The position numbers were made by a program, and so were the translations under genes. 64,000 nucleotides of DNA from Trissonchulus latispiculum (taxonomy: Eukaryota > Nematoda > Enoplea > Enoplida > Ironidae), in contig JASAND010026628.1 in assembly GCA_030248195.1 (NCBI GenBank), forward strand, positions 37,660-101,659. The letters are read 5' to 3'. Positions 31,690 through 41,926 of this stretch are shown one piece after another. Position 1 is the first letter of the stretch. Each line of letters begins with the position of its first letter. The notes under the pieces are model-generated. The model had not been told where the DNA came from and did no database searches. It saw only the letters and a list, made by a program, of their open reading frames with translations.

Positions 31690-31962
31690 AGTATTATCCT
31701 TGTGCAGTAGTTTTCTTGTCGTGTCTTTTTGTTGTACAGTGTTGTTGTTGCATTATACTTTTGTTGTACATTGTTATTGTATATTATTTTTGTTGTGTAG
31801 TATTGTTGTTGTTCTTTCTTCAATAAAACACATCCGCCTGTATGGGCTGTTCACACATCAGACAAAATACTCGATCACTAGCGGTCGGACCCTACGAATT
31901 TTAGGATCATTGACAAATTCACGACCCCAAAAACCACAAGGTTTCGTTTAGGTCTAGGGTAA
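31690..31962 (-). repeat. Right terminal inverted repeat, inner part
   Basis: Inverted match to 20084-20345: CTTGTCGTGTCTTTTTGTTGTA, CAATAAAACACATCCGCC, CACTAGCGGTCG and TCTAGGGTAA. It is cut at GTAA (31959-31962) by the LTR element and resumes at 34256. Confidence 0.85.
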
Positions 31963-32248
31963 TGTAGCGCTTCTACCAGGGCTGGTGGACCAGGAAGAAA
32001 CCAAGGACAAGCCCGAACGGGAGGCGTCAGGCACCCTCGTACCCACGAAACCAGGACCTAGAAGAGAGAAGGGAAGAGGGAGGTTCAGCTTTTCACTCAC
32101 CATTGAAAGTACAGAATTGGTCCCGCCGGGGATCGAACCACGGCCCTTCTGCTCTAGAGTCAGACATGCTAAACCACTACACCACGGGACCATCAGCTGA
32201 ACTCCCATTGCAGGCTTATCAATCTTTCCTATGCCTGCTTCCCTTACA
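31963..32248 (-). repeat. LTR copy with tRNA-like sequence
   Basis: On the minus strand, about 32192-32121 reads as a tRNA-like cloverleaf: acceptor GGTCCCG pairs exactly with CGGGACC, A box TGGTGTAGTGG, B box GGTTCGATCCC, anticodon loop CTCTAGA. It is most like tRNA-Gln. The anticodon position would read CTA, so it is not a normal Gln tRNA. Confidence 0.7.
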
Positions 32249-32458
32249 TCTCCCCCGGGTTTCAATTAAGACGCGTCCCGCGGCTTACTCAACTCGGAAT
32301 CGAACCGAGAGCGCATCCAGCGCAGGGCATTCTGAGCCCAAGGGATCCGTGCTCCCCCGACACACGTTCCAGACCCCTTTATATCCAACCAACCAGAAGC
32401 AACTACTGGGGGACCGGAGACAGGAGACCAATCCGGGTCCTGAGGCAGCCTCGACACA
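32249..32458 (-). other. TRIM interior with a second tRNA-like motif
   Basis: On the minus strand a perfect T-arm (CTCGG TTCGATT CCGAG) follows a sequence with partial tRNA character (about 32360-32285). No coding capacity. Confidence 0.55.
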
Positions 32459-34255
32459 TGTAGCACTTCTACCAGGGCTGGTGGACCAGGAAGAAACCAA
32501 GGACAAGCCCGAACGGGAGACGTCAGGCACCCTCGTATCCACGAAACCAGGACCTAGAAGAGAGAAGGGAAGAGGGAGGTTCAGCTTTTCACTCACCATT
32601 GAAAGTAAAGAATTGGTCCCGCCGGGGATCGAACCACGGCCCTTCTGCTCTAGAGTCAGACATGCTAAACCACTACACCACGGGACCATCAGCTGAACTC
32701 CCATTGCAGGCTTATCAATCTTTCCTATGCCCAGTGTTGGACGCGGGCCGAAATTTGCGGCCCGCACCCGCCCCGCAGCCCGCGCTCAGAGTTTTGGCCC
32801 GCACAGGGCTGGCCCGCGGCCCGCATCAGTAAAATTTGGCCCGCGGCGGCCCGCAACTAAATTTCGGTTATGCAAGCATCATAGCCTTGAATAATTTATT
32901 GCTACTTTCATTGATTATTCGTCGTTTTTTCATAGAAACTGTCATATAAGCGCGAGTTTTCAAAATCATTCATATAGCTGCAGTAGTGCGTTTTTCAAAT
33001 TTTTATTGACTTCTAATGTAAGAATTTTGGCCTAGCGGCTGTATTATTGTAGCCTCCCACTGCTTCTCAGCTATTTATTTATGACTGAAAATTTCGGTGA
33101 ATTTTGGAGTACCATCCTAAACTACTGGAAAACAGTCCCCAAAGAAAACGAATTACAGTTTACAGTTACACAGAGGGTATGTCTTAAACTTTGCGGTGGC
33201 ATGTGCTATTTGACTGTAGTGCCTGCCTTTGCTGCGACCTGGGGATGACCTGGACTCGGTGGGCAAAACTCCATGTGCGAGAAAAGACCAAAATTTCAAG
33301 AAAAATCTTTTGTAGCAGCAAAAGGAAAGTTCATGCAATTCTTAGCTCCGTAGAGCCTCCTGGTCAATTCGGTATAAATTTTACCTTTTATCTATCTTTC
33401 TGTGTGTTGTCCAGGTGACCGACATCAAGTAAAATTGAAGCCAAATTTTTAATTTCGTCAAATGGCCAAATGGTTCACTAAGACGGGTCCGGATTGGCTT
33501 GAACAAAACGTTTTCTATTTGATAGTACATATGCTTAAAGTGCAGAAATTAAGATTTAAACATTTAAAATTTGCTATGTTTACGTGTTATGAACACACAA
33601 AATTCTCAATGGTCAAGTCAAAGGAGAAATCGGTGTTTAAATACAGTCAGTCTGTAATTTAACTGGTCTGTCTGAAAAGCAGGAAAATACCTTTGCTTGT
33701 TTTATGTCGTCAGCAAAATGTTTCCTTGCAAGCAAAACTCGACCTCTTTCCAATTCTGAAATTTGAGAGAATTACTTCGTTTGAAGACGACGTTCTAAAG
33801 AAACGACCAACCAACCAACGCTGATAAATTGATAACTATTAAAAAATAGGGTAAAACGGCCTAAGGTGACAAGAGCAGACAAAGATCGTAAACATTTGTT
33901 TTCAATTTGAACAAATCGAGTTCACCAAGATCAAGCGCCGGTTATTAGCTGCAGAAAATGGTAAATGAATAATATTCAAAATTATAAGGAAAAGAGAAGT
34001 GGGAAAAGGAAGATAAGGCATATAATATTAAAATATATTTCAATGAGGAAAAGTTCCATTATAATGTTAGAATAGAATTCGTGAAAAATTCAAACTTTCT
34101 TACCCTGTCTCACAAAAAATCGGCCCGCATCGGCCCGCGCGGGCCACTGCGGGTACTAATTTTTGGCCCGCCCCGCCCCGCCCCGCGGGTACCCGCGGGT
34201 GCCCGCGGGTACCCGCGGCCCGCGCCCAACACTGCCTATGCCTGCTTCCCTTACA
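32459..34255 (-). repeat. LTR copy interrupted by a hAT MITE
   Basis: 32459-32731 and 34243-34255 together make 286 bp, exactly the length of the other LTR, with very few substitutions (for example GCGCTTC versus GCACTTC). The tRNA-like sequence is present here too (about 32617-32688). The insertion splits it after CCTATGCC. Confidence 0.85.
32732..34234. mobile_element. hAT-type MITE with CCCGCGG array ends
   Basis: Terminal repeats CAGTGTTGGACGCGGGCC and GGCCCGCGCCCAACACTG, with exact 8-bp TSD CCTATGCC (32724-32731 and 34235-34242). The empty site exists in the other LTR, confirming the insertion. Ends of about 110 bp are arrays of GGCCCGC/CCCGCGGG; the middle 1.2 kb is AT-rich and non-coding. 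Confidence 0.9.
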
Positions 34256-34870
34256 GTAAGAGGGTTCCGGTTATGGGTTCCTTACAGCATGGAGGTTACT
34301 TTGTGGCCAAGATCTGAGTCCATTTTTAGATTCTACGACCTTCAAGACCCCCTGAGTAAAGTTTTTCGAGCGAAAAATGGCAATTTTGCAACTTGACCTA
34401 TGGTCGCCCATGGTTCCGGCCAAGGGTCAGCAAGGAGGTTGAAAAATACAACAAAACTAAGGTCATTTTTGGAATCTATGACCCCGAAAACCCCGTAGAT
34501 AAAGTTTTTCGAGCGAAAATAGACAACTTTGAAACTTGACCTAGGGTCAGCCATGGTTCCGGACATGGGTCAGCACGGAGGTTAATCAGTAGAGCAAAAC
34601 TAGGGTCATTTTTGAAATCTACGACCTCGAAAACCCTCAGGGTAAAGTTTTCCCGACGAAAATAGACAATTTTGGAATTTGACCTTGGGTCGACCGTGGT
34701 TCCGGTCACCTCCTCCACAACCTCCCCCAACTCCACAACCACAAAAACCTCCCCCCAATTTCCTCCACAACCACAAAAACCTCCCCCAATTTTCCTCCAC
34801 AACCGCCCCCCCCCCCAATTTTCCGCCACAACGTCCCCATAAATTTCCTCCACAACCACCTAAAACCCCC
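34256..34870 (-). repeat. Right terminal inverted repeat, outer part
   Basis: Starts GTAAGAGGGTTCCGGTT, carries three ~150-bp units with GGTTCCGG..GACCT..TTTCGAG (34256-34712), then a C-rich minisatellite of CCTCCACAACC/CAAAAACCTCCCCC (34712-34870). Mirror of 19480-20083. Confidence 0.85.
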
Positions 34871-34924
34871 CAATACGCCTCGATTTTATCACATATTACT
34901 ACTCTCAAATAAAGGTTAATTATA

Positions 34925-35275
34925 GATCAAACATTTTTGAACATCGATTTCTGAAAACTTCTTTTTATGGCATGATATGAAGGACATGTGGACCGAGGGA
35001 CAGTTTTTCGGATTTGGCTCAACAGGTCTTAATTCAGTTCAGTCTTAATTGTCTCCTGGCTTTAACCGCCAGCCAAATGTGCTGTGACACGAAATTTCGC
35101 AACTTTACATTGCGTTTTTCGCAACTGGGGAAGGTGTAGCTCAAACCAAGAAAAAGGTCCTCCAAAGTGAAAAAATTTCATCCTGCCAAAAATCACGCGA
35201 ATCTATTGGGTAGTTTTCAGAAATCGATGTTCGAAACAAAACAATCACAGTTTTACCAAAACTGTGATTGTTTTG
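34925..35275 (-). mobile_element. Fragment related to TTAA family B
   Basis: Reverse-complement similarity to 7240-7590, including ACATCGATTTCT and the GGACATGTG..GAGGGACA segment. The right edge forms a perfect hairpin of CAAAACAATCACAGTTTT with its complement (about 35239-35280). Confidence 0.6.
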
Positions 35276-35292
35276 TTTTGCTTCTCGCTTAA

Positions 35293-36704
35293 GGTGGTGG
35301 TATCCTTTAGTGCAGTGCCTTTGTGGTGATTTTTTAAAACTTGTAACTTTCGCAGTTTTAGGAGTTGGAAAGATCTTTATACATCGTTTTAAAGCTTATA
35401 ATCAGGACATTTATATGAGCTTACAAAACTAGCAAAATTATTAGAAAAATTAGTAAACATTTTCTGACATAACGGCAAATATAGACAAAAATTTTTGTAC
35501 ATTGATTTTTCGAAGTTGGCGGAACCAGACGAAATTTCTTTTTGATCTATCATACAGAGGACATATGTGCCGAGGGACGTTTTTTGGGTTTTGCTCTGTA
35601 TCACTCAACGATCGAGAAAATTCGCAAAATGCACGGAAGCACTAAATTTAACTTTGCACTAATTTTTTTGGAAACTGGGAACGTTTCAGCCAAAACCAAG
35701 AAAAACGTACCTCCACAATAGTACGAATTTCTATTTTGACGAAAATCTCCGGAATCTGTAGAGTATTTTTAGAGAAATCGATGTTTAATAAAATAACCGC
35801 AGTTTTACCAAAATGGTTTTCCGGCCAAATCTCTAGCGTAAAGCAATAAAGTCCGGCTAGTAGGAATTCATAAAATGTGCATTTGGACGCTGTATCGATT
35901 GAGTATAAATGGAACAAAATTGCCCGCAAGGTTTGGCAGTAATTTTGAAAAAAACTGATTTCCTCGAAACTGGCCATTTTTGACCCCCAAAATTGTTTTT
36001 ACTTATACTGACTGACTTAACCGCTGGAGATAGCTCAAAGGTTGTAAAAGCAAAAATGTTTATTTTTGTGTCCTCTTTCCAGCCATCACAACCAATCCCG
36101 TGTCTGGTCTACCTACTGGAAGCCTAAGGCCAAAAACCAAAACTTTCTTATCTTTTAGCCTAACAATCCGGGACTGGTCCCAGAATGCTAAAGAGCACGG
36201 AAATAGGTTATTTCGCTAGTTTAAGCTATTTACATAAAGGATTAATGCCGTATGAGTAAAAAATACCCGAAAGGAAACGAGCACCTTAAAGCAACGAATT
36301 CCAACTAATGAGCAGAGATTAAATGTGCAATCAGACTGTGTATCAATGAGTATAAAAAACCAAATTGCCTGTTCGATTTAGCAGAAAGTTTAAAAAAATG
36401 ATTTCCTCGAAAAGGGCCATTCTTGACCCCCAAAATAGTTTTTGGCGTATTCTCACTTTACCACAAGAGATAGTTCCAAAGTTATAAAAGCGAAAATGTT
36501 CTGTTTTGTGCCCTCTTTCCAGCCATAACCAATCCGATGTGTCTACTACCAAATGGGAGTATAATGCCAAAAACTGAATTCTTTACCTAAAAACTGGTCC
36601 CAGAATGTTAAAGATCACTAAAATATACATCTGGAAAATTCCATCCACTTTCGTCAAGAATTGGCGCTTTTAAGGTCAAATTTGCACCAAAGGAAACCAC
36701 CACC
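35293..36704. mobile_element. TTAA-flanked MITE, family B relative
   Basis: TTAA at 35289-35292 and 36705-36708. Inverted ends are GGTGGTGGTATCCTTT and AAAGGAAACCACCACC. The interior resembles 6796-7802 and includes an internal terminus-like AAAGGAAACGAGCACCTTAA at about 36270-36290, suggesting a partial tandem or nested copy. Confidence 0.65.
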
Positions 36705-36720
36705 TTAAACTGGTAAATGC

Positions 36721-37740
36721 ATATATTTTCTGAAAGCTCAGAAATCAGAGATTTCAAAAACTTTAAAAATTTCATGATTTAAAAAACTGTATGAAACGAA
36801 ACATATAATAGATAAAAATTAGTATAAACTTCAAGGACTCGTTCAGGAGAACACGAATATGCATCAATTATGTGGATTTGGGGTGGCACGCGGGTTTCGC
36901 GGTTCAAATAAAGGTTGCTCCGATTGCTACAAGCTTGGACTCACTTGTTAGCTTTCATGACGATGAGTAAAAGTTATAATTGTGTGCTCGCTCAAAAGTG
37001 CTGTCTGCAAAATTATCACTCTTTAATGGGTAGTCTGGGCACTTGTAGGGATTTATCCTATGCTAGCGAAAGCTGTGAGCTGAATCAAGTCAAACTTGTA
37101 CTGCTGTATTCGTCTTATAATTAACACAATTATGCAAAATTGCACTTTTGGACAGGAACTGGCACAGCGGGGAAATGTGGAAGTTTGTTTAAATTAGCTT
37201 ATCTTACACATACATAAAGATCCAACGCTGCAATTTTGCATGCTTGTGTATAATGACGAGGTGTAAAACGTAGCACAATGGCTTTACTTGATTAAGCTCA
37301 CAGCTTTTGCTAGCCTGGATTAAACCCTTCGAAAGTGATGAAACCACCCATTTTTGGGGCTTAAAGAGGGATAACTTTCGCAAACAGCATTTTGAACAAT
37401 GGCTCAATTATAACGTTGACCCAGCGTAATGAGAGCTCTCAAATGAGCCCAAGTTTGTTGCGTTTTTTTATTTTTTATTTTGTAGTAACTTTTATTTTTC
37501 GGGATATGGGTCCGCTGGAACCACGCGGCACCCCAAATCCGCTTAATTGATTCACATTCACGTTTTCCTGAACGAGATCTTTAATTTTATATCTAACTCG
37601 ACTAACTTTCGTTTATTATTTTATTTCCTACAGTATTTAAAATTTATGAAATTTTAAATTTTGAATTTTTAAATTTTTTAAAATTTCTGAAATCTCTGAT
37701 TTCTGAGCTTTCAGAAAATATATGGATTGTTAGACTTTAC
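36721..37740. mobile_element. Foldback element with ~450-bp diverged arms
   Basis: ATATATTTTCTGAAAGCTCAG (about 36721-36742) recurs inverted at the right end, CTGAGCTTTCAGAAAATATAT (about 37703-37724). Further inverted matches include CGTTCAGGA, CCCAAATCCGC and AGCTGTGAGCTGAATCAAGT/ACTTGATTAAGCTCACAGCT. No coding capacity. Confidence 0.65.
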
Positions 37741-38969
37741 CTTAGAATAAACTCCACAAAATTCACTCTTTTGGTACAGTTTAAGTTTGCTAGACTATAG
37801 TTTGAGTTTTTGACCAATTTAAGACATGGTGTGCCTATTTCCTTAGGCAGTCATGACTGTTAACGGAGTTACAGCTGTTGCCGTTAAGTTACGAGTACGA
37901 ATTCAGGAGAATCTGATTAGCAGGTCATTGATGTAATGACAGTAATATAGTAAAAAAGGTAATGTTTCCTGGACTGGCTCCTGTTTGGTCCACATCAATT
38001 ATGAGTTTATGGAGTTGCAGCTTTGCTTGGGGATCAACCAGGGTGGTGATAAACATTTGCTTAAATCTTGTAGTCTGGGTAAGGCAGAATTAACACTTAA
38101 AGAGTGCACAGTACAAAGACAGTTGAGGTAAAGGAAATACTGTGTCTTACTTTAAGGTACAGTTATCATCCCAGTGTGCTTTATAGTCGTGATCATTGCA
38201 GTACTCCATAACGTAGCAGTCAGCAGTTGGATTGTTATAGTGAGATATGCCTGCGTAGTAGGAAAAGGTTATGTCATCCCCAAAAATTTGTTTCCTAAAG
38301 CATGGATGCCAGTTTTATTAAATACTCTGGAGAACGCAGTATTTTGTAGGTGGTTTACTTGGCGCAACTTCCGGGAATACATCGTTGTGCATTCATTCTT
38401 TGCTTTGGTGGACCCAGTCATAGTGTCAATATCATATGGTTAAGAGTTTAAGAGTTTTGTGAACGCAGATGATTATGAGTTTTCTATATGCCTGAAACTA
38501 GGCAAAATAGCTCGTTTCTTTTGTCCAGATTCTTGGGGTGGGTGATATCTGAATTTCCGAATCGTAACAAATGAAAATCGAATCACAGAATCACACGTTT
38601 TCCCTCTGACAGCATAGACTAATCACATTTCAAACTAACACTGCATTTCACAAATGCATGGGCGTAGTCCACACACGTGAAAGGCTTCACCCTAGTCCTT
38701 TCTATAAATCCAACTGGGTAATAAACTGTTCAATGTTCAATCACCATATTTTGAGTTTTTTGACAGTACATGTGTCAAATATACTGAAAATAAAAGATAC
38801 TTGACCAGAAGATTACTAGCTTACTTAATGCTAGTGAGTGATGTCTAACGCTGTCCAAACCAGAACAAACTTCAGCATGAAGTTTACTTGTTAGGAACTC
38901 AAACCACTTTAATAAATATCAATGCAAAATATAAACATGGCAGACTTAAAAATATGCAAAATCCACTAA
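37741..38969. other. No gene seen
   Basis: Long single-copy-looking stretch. The longest ORF (38174-38443) has no splice or domain support. Nothing else recognised. Confidence 0.4.
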
Positions 38970-39140
38970 CAGTTAGTTGTACAGCGCAACTCACAGCGGA
39001 AAAAACAGATCACAGTAGATACAAAACAGGGTTCCGGCATCAGATCCGATGACATCCCCAGTTCAAATCTCGGGGGGAACTGATCCCCTCCCATTACAAA
39101 CAAGCACCTTAGCTTCAGGTGCCTACCCAGCATCTGAAAA
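38970..39140 (+). repeat. tRNA-like SINE copy 1
   Basis: Contains CCCCAGTTCAAATCTCGGGG, a B-box/T-arm-like hairpin, preceded by TTCCGGCATCAGATCCG. Closely matched in inverted orientation at 43340-43490, including the AAGCACCTTAGCTTCAG tail. Confidence 0.55.
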
Positions 39141-39148
39141 CTAAACAT

Positions 39149-39652
39149 TGGCCCTATTTCTTTAAAGATTAAACGGATTAGATTAAAATTAATCCGCATT
39201 AAAGAAATAGCACCTCGGATTAAACGAATTAAAATTTAAACCAGCGAGTTAAACGAGTTAAACGGATTAAATTTAATCCTATTTCTTTAGTGCACCTAGG
39301 ATTAAAATTTTAATCTAATCCTGATTCTTTATTCACACTTCGGATTACAAAATGAACGAGTTAATTTTAATCCGACCTGCTTAATCGCTGTTTCTTTAAA
39401 GATTAATTTTAATCCGTTTAATCCGCCGCCTGCATTTTCAGCTAGTTTTTAACCCCATGCAGCTACGCGGATTAAACGGATTAAAATCGACTCGTTTAAT
39501 CCGTGGATTAAAAATAGTCGGATTAAACGAGTTAATTTTAATCCGCTTAATCCGTTTAATTCATCATTAAAGAAATAGCAATTAAAATTTTAATCCGGCT
39601 GATTTTTAATCCGTTTAATCCGACCATTTTAATCTTTAAAGAAATAGGCCCC
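39149..39652. mobile_element. Harbinger-like MITE built of GGATTAAA arrays
   Basis: The ends GGCCCTATTTCTTTAAAG and CTTTAAAGAAATAGGCCC are inverted repeats of at least 22 bp. The interior is almost entirely GGATTAAACG/TTTAATCCG words in both orientations. Terminus style (GG.CCTATTT) resembles PIF/Harbinger (Tourist-like) MITEs; no TSD was fixed. Confidence 0.65.
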
Positions 39653-39659
39653 TAGTGAA

Positions 39660-39740
39660 TTACAGTCGAACACTTTCGACCCCCGCCAAAGGGTCTCATC
39701 AGACGGCTTACGGCTACCGTTACGGTTTTTTGTTTCTTTT
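39660..39740. repeat. Direct repeat R1 (3' flank of a small minus gene)
   Basis: GCCAAAGGGTCTCATCAGACGG followed by GGCTACCGTTACGGTTT, then a minus-strand AATAAA. Repeated at 41490-41562 in the same orientation. Confidence 0.6.
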
Positions 39741-39861
39741 ATTGAATATATACATTTAAATGCAATTACATGCAGCACAGGCATTTTTTATTTTTATAAT
39801 GTCCAACTGCTGATGTCATCTCCATACCACGCGTATAAATGTGTTATCAAGCAAAACACAA

Positions 39862-40314
39862 CTAATCAAACGTCAGGTCAGTCAACAACTTCCCAATCGG
39901 AATCGCGATTTCCGTGCTTGATGAGGGAGGAGTTTGTACGAATAAGAGTGGACAAAAGATATCCTGCCTCCTTTTGTAAAACAGTTGAAGATGGCTTTTT
40001 GTACAATGACCTAACATCAACTTCAGTCCATACAACATCTTGTCGAACAAAAAACGTTGCACAGGTAAATTGCAATATCGTAAACATCAATCTTCACACA
40101 AAGTCGGCGAACTGTGATAGTCAAGTTCCCATAAACTTATCAAATAGTTTCCTTCCATAATGGCCAACATTGGAGTTTCGAAGGAATCAGGATAAGAAAA
40201 GTCAGCCATAGCAGCATCTACAAGGGCGACATCTTTTGTTGAAAATTCTGATTCGCTCATTGCGATTACACTAACTTCACGCCAATCCACACCAAACCAA
40301 CACAACCAAAACAT
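39862..40314 (-). CDS. Small gene-like minus ORFs, possibly two exons
   Basis: An ORF at 40314-40087 (MSESEFSTKDVALVDAAMAD.. from an internal Met) is followed in another frame by 40090-39878 (RQDVVWTEVDVRSLYKKPSS.. ending DWEVVD). Protein-like composition and a minus-strand AATAAA at about 39738 suggest a small gene, but no convincing splice pair joins the frames. No family recognised. Confidence 0.3.
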
Positions 40315-40487
40315 TGTGACCCAAAGCGCTCAATCAAGAGAAATAACACAAAGAGGTTTTCTTCTGGTTTCAGTTAATATAAACTATCCTATATTACCAG
40401 AACGGAGCACTGTTTGCTGTGGTTGTTGAGATGACACCATTTGCTGCTACGGTCAGGTGCTTGCTATAGTTGTTGCTTTTCCTACTA

Positions 40488-41480
40488 AAGTCTGACCAAA
40501 AATTCTTGGAACCGAATTGTGAGCGCTTGTCCTGAGTTAACCTTTGAAGTTAGTAAATATAAAGTATATATTTCTAGAAACCTAAGGAGGAGGAGAATCC
40601 GGTAAAACCATCATATCCGGTCTATATCCGGTTACCGGATGCCAAATCGATAAAAATGCTTCAGATTCGGAAAGAGAATGCTAATTAATTCATACTCTAG
40701 CATATTAGTCCTTGGCCCAAGACAATCTCCGAAAATCCGGTCACATCCGGTCTATGTCCGGTAACCGGATGTCTAGGTCTCAAAAACTTTACAGCAAGAT
40801 GGGTAGGTCGTACAGTTTCGCTGATTGAAGTTTTAGATTCAGCGGGTCGAAAGTAGTCTATATACGAAGTTTTATTCAATTTGGACCAAAATTGCGTGAT
40901 TTATGGTCGCATCCGGTGCAATCGGTTTTTCCGGTCTGGTGCTCCGAATCGCGGATAAAAATGTTAGTTTTTGGCACAATGAATATTTGGGAGGCTACGT
41001 TCATTTTACCGGTGTCAAAGTACTCGAATATCCGGTCGATTTCCGGTTCTGAGCTTTGAAATTTGAGACTTCATGGACTATTATCTCAGTATCCGGTTGG
41101 TCCGGAAGTCAAATTATTTTATTAAAATGACATTTTGTCTATCCCTAACAAGCATCAACCTCAAATTACTTCATATCTGCTGTAATTTTTGAATGATAGC
41201 GTTTTAAAAACGTGCTGATTTTGCTTGTTTTTGTGTAATTGTTAAACCGATGCGATATGCGATTTGATCCCATACGCTTAGCTTTGTCGCACGCAATATA
41301 ACTTACTTTGAACCATTTTTAAAACGCTATCATTCAAAAATAGACCGAAAATGATGGTTTTACTGGATTCTCCTCCTCCTGAGGTTTCTAAAAATATATA
41401 CTTTATATAGGCTAACTTCAAAGGTTAACTCAGGACAAGCGCTCACAGTTTGGTTCCAGGAATTTTTGGTCAGACTTTAG
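40488..41480. mobile_element. TIR element with ATCCGGT motif arrays
   Basis: Inverted arms of about 120 bp: ACTAAAGTCTGACCAAAAAT at the left and ATTTTTGGTCAGACTTTAGT at the right. The GGAGGAGGAGAATCC block is also inverted. The interior repeats ATCCGGT/ACCGGAT words. No transposase; TSD unclear. Confidence 0.65.
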
Positions 41481-41489
41481 TTTAAACCA

Positions 41490-41562
41490 TTTCTACCCCT
41501 GCCAAAGGATTTCATCAGACGGTTTAAGGCTACCGTTACGGTTTATTCATTTTCATTTATTG
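41490..41562. repeat. Direct repeat R2 (3' flank of a second small minus gene)
   Basis: About 75% match to 39660-39740 (GCCAAAGGATTTCATCAGACGG, GGCTACCGTTACGGTTT). Again followed on the minus strand by an AATAAA-type signal. Confidence 0.6.
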
Positions 41563-41614
41563 TAAGTTACCATCATATAACGCTGTCAAGTTATAACACA
41601 AATTATTATAAACA

Positions 41615-41908
41615 CTATTCCTCTTTATCAGATTCTTCCATAGGATCTCCATTGGTGGGGAGGATATGTTCATCTATCTTCCTATTTTTATTAATAGCAA
41701 TCTTATATGCCTCCAGTGCATCTATTCCTTTGTCTTCAACTATTAATTTTTTCTCAATAATCTTCTTTATAATTGGGTCGTCTCCGAAGGCAATGAGTTG
41801 TTCAAATCTGTTTAGAAGCAAATTATTGATAGTACGTCTGACGCGCGGTAGGAGATCGGCATAAGAATCTTGATTTGCTTGTCTTTCAGAGTATCCGTCT
41901 TATGCCAG
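41615..41908 (-). pseudogene. Small acidic-tailed protein, 5' end lost to a transposon
   Basis: An open minus frame of about 95 codons: DSYADLLPRVRRTINNLL, RFEQLIAFGDDPIIKKIIEK and an acidic end DPMEESDKEE. Helical, protein-like composition. The frame starts just inside the TTAA insertion site at 41923, so upstream exons or the start may have been displaced. Shares its 3' flank with 39660-39740, hinting at a duplicated small gene or element end. Family unknown. Confidence 0.4.
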
Positions 41909-41926
41909 TTGTTAATAAGAACTTAA

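Larger units (their letters stand above)
31963..34255 (-). mobile_element. TRIM-type LTR retroelement with tRNA-like LTRs
   Basis: Two 286-bp LTRs (31963-32248; 32459-32731 plus 34243-34255) flank a 210-bp non-coding interior. Ends are TG..CA and the TSD is an exact GTAA (31959-31962, 34256-34259). Orientation is minus: a purine tract GGGGGAGA abuts the LTR on that strand. No obvious TGG primer-binding site. The size fits terminal-repeat retrotransposons in miniature. It sits inside the right Maverick inverted repeat, so it is younger than that element. Confidence 0.85.
19480..34870. mobile_element. Maverick/Polinton (adintovirus-like) element, decayed
   Basis: Bounded by long inverted repeats (left about 19480-20345; right about 31690-31962 plus 34256-34870, split by a later insertion). 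The interior encodes a packaging ATPase, integrase, jelly-roll capsid candidates and an adenain-like protease, the signature set of Mavericks and adintoviruses. Extra genes include NADAR, TBP-like and C2H2 proteins. About 13.1 kb without the nested 2.3 kb insertion. No DNA polymerase B reading frame is visible, so this is an internally deleted or naturally polymerase-less variant. Outer ends and TSD could not be fixed because they lie in G/C-run sequence. Confidence 0.85.

Noticed and set aside
32121..32192. Functional tRNA-Gln gene
   Set aside because: Acceptor and T arms are good, but the anticodon position reads CTA, the anticodon stem has a mismatch, and the sequence is part of an LTR repeated twice. 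Called tRNA-like instead.
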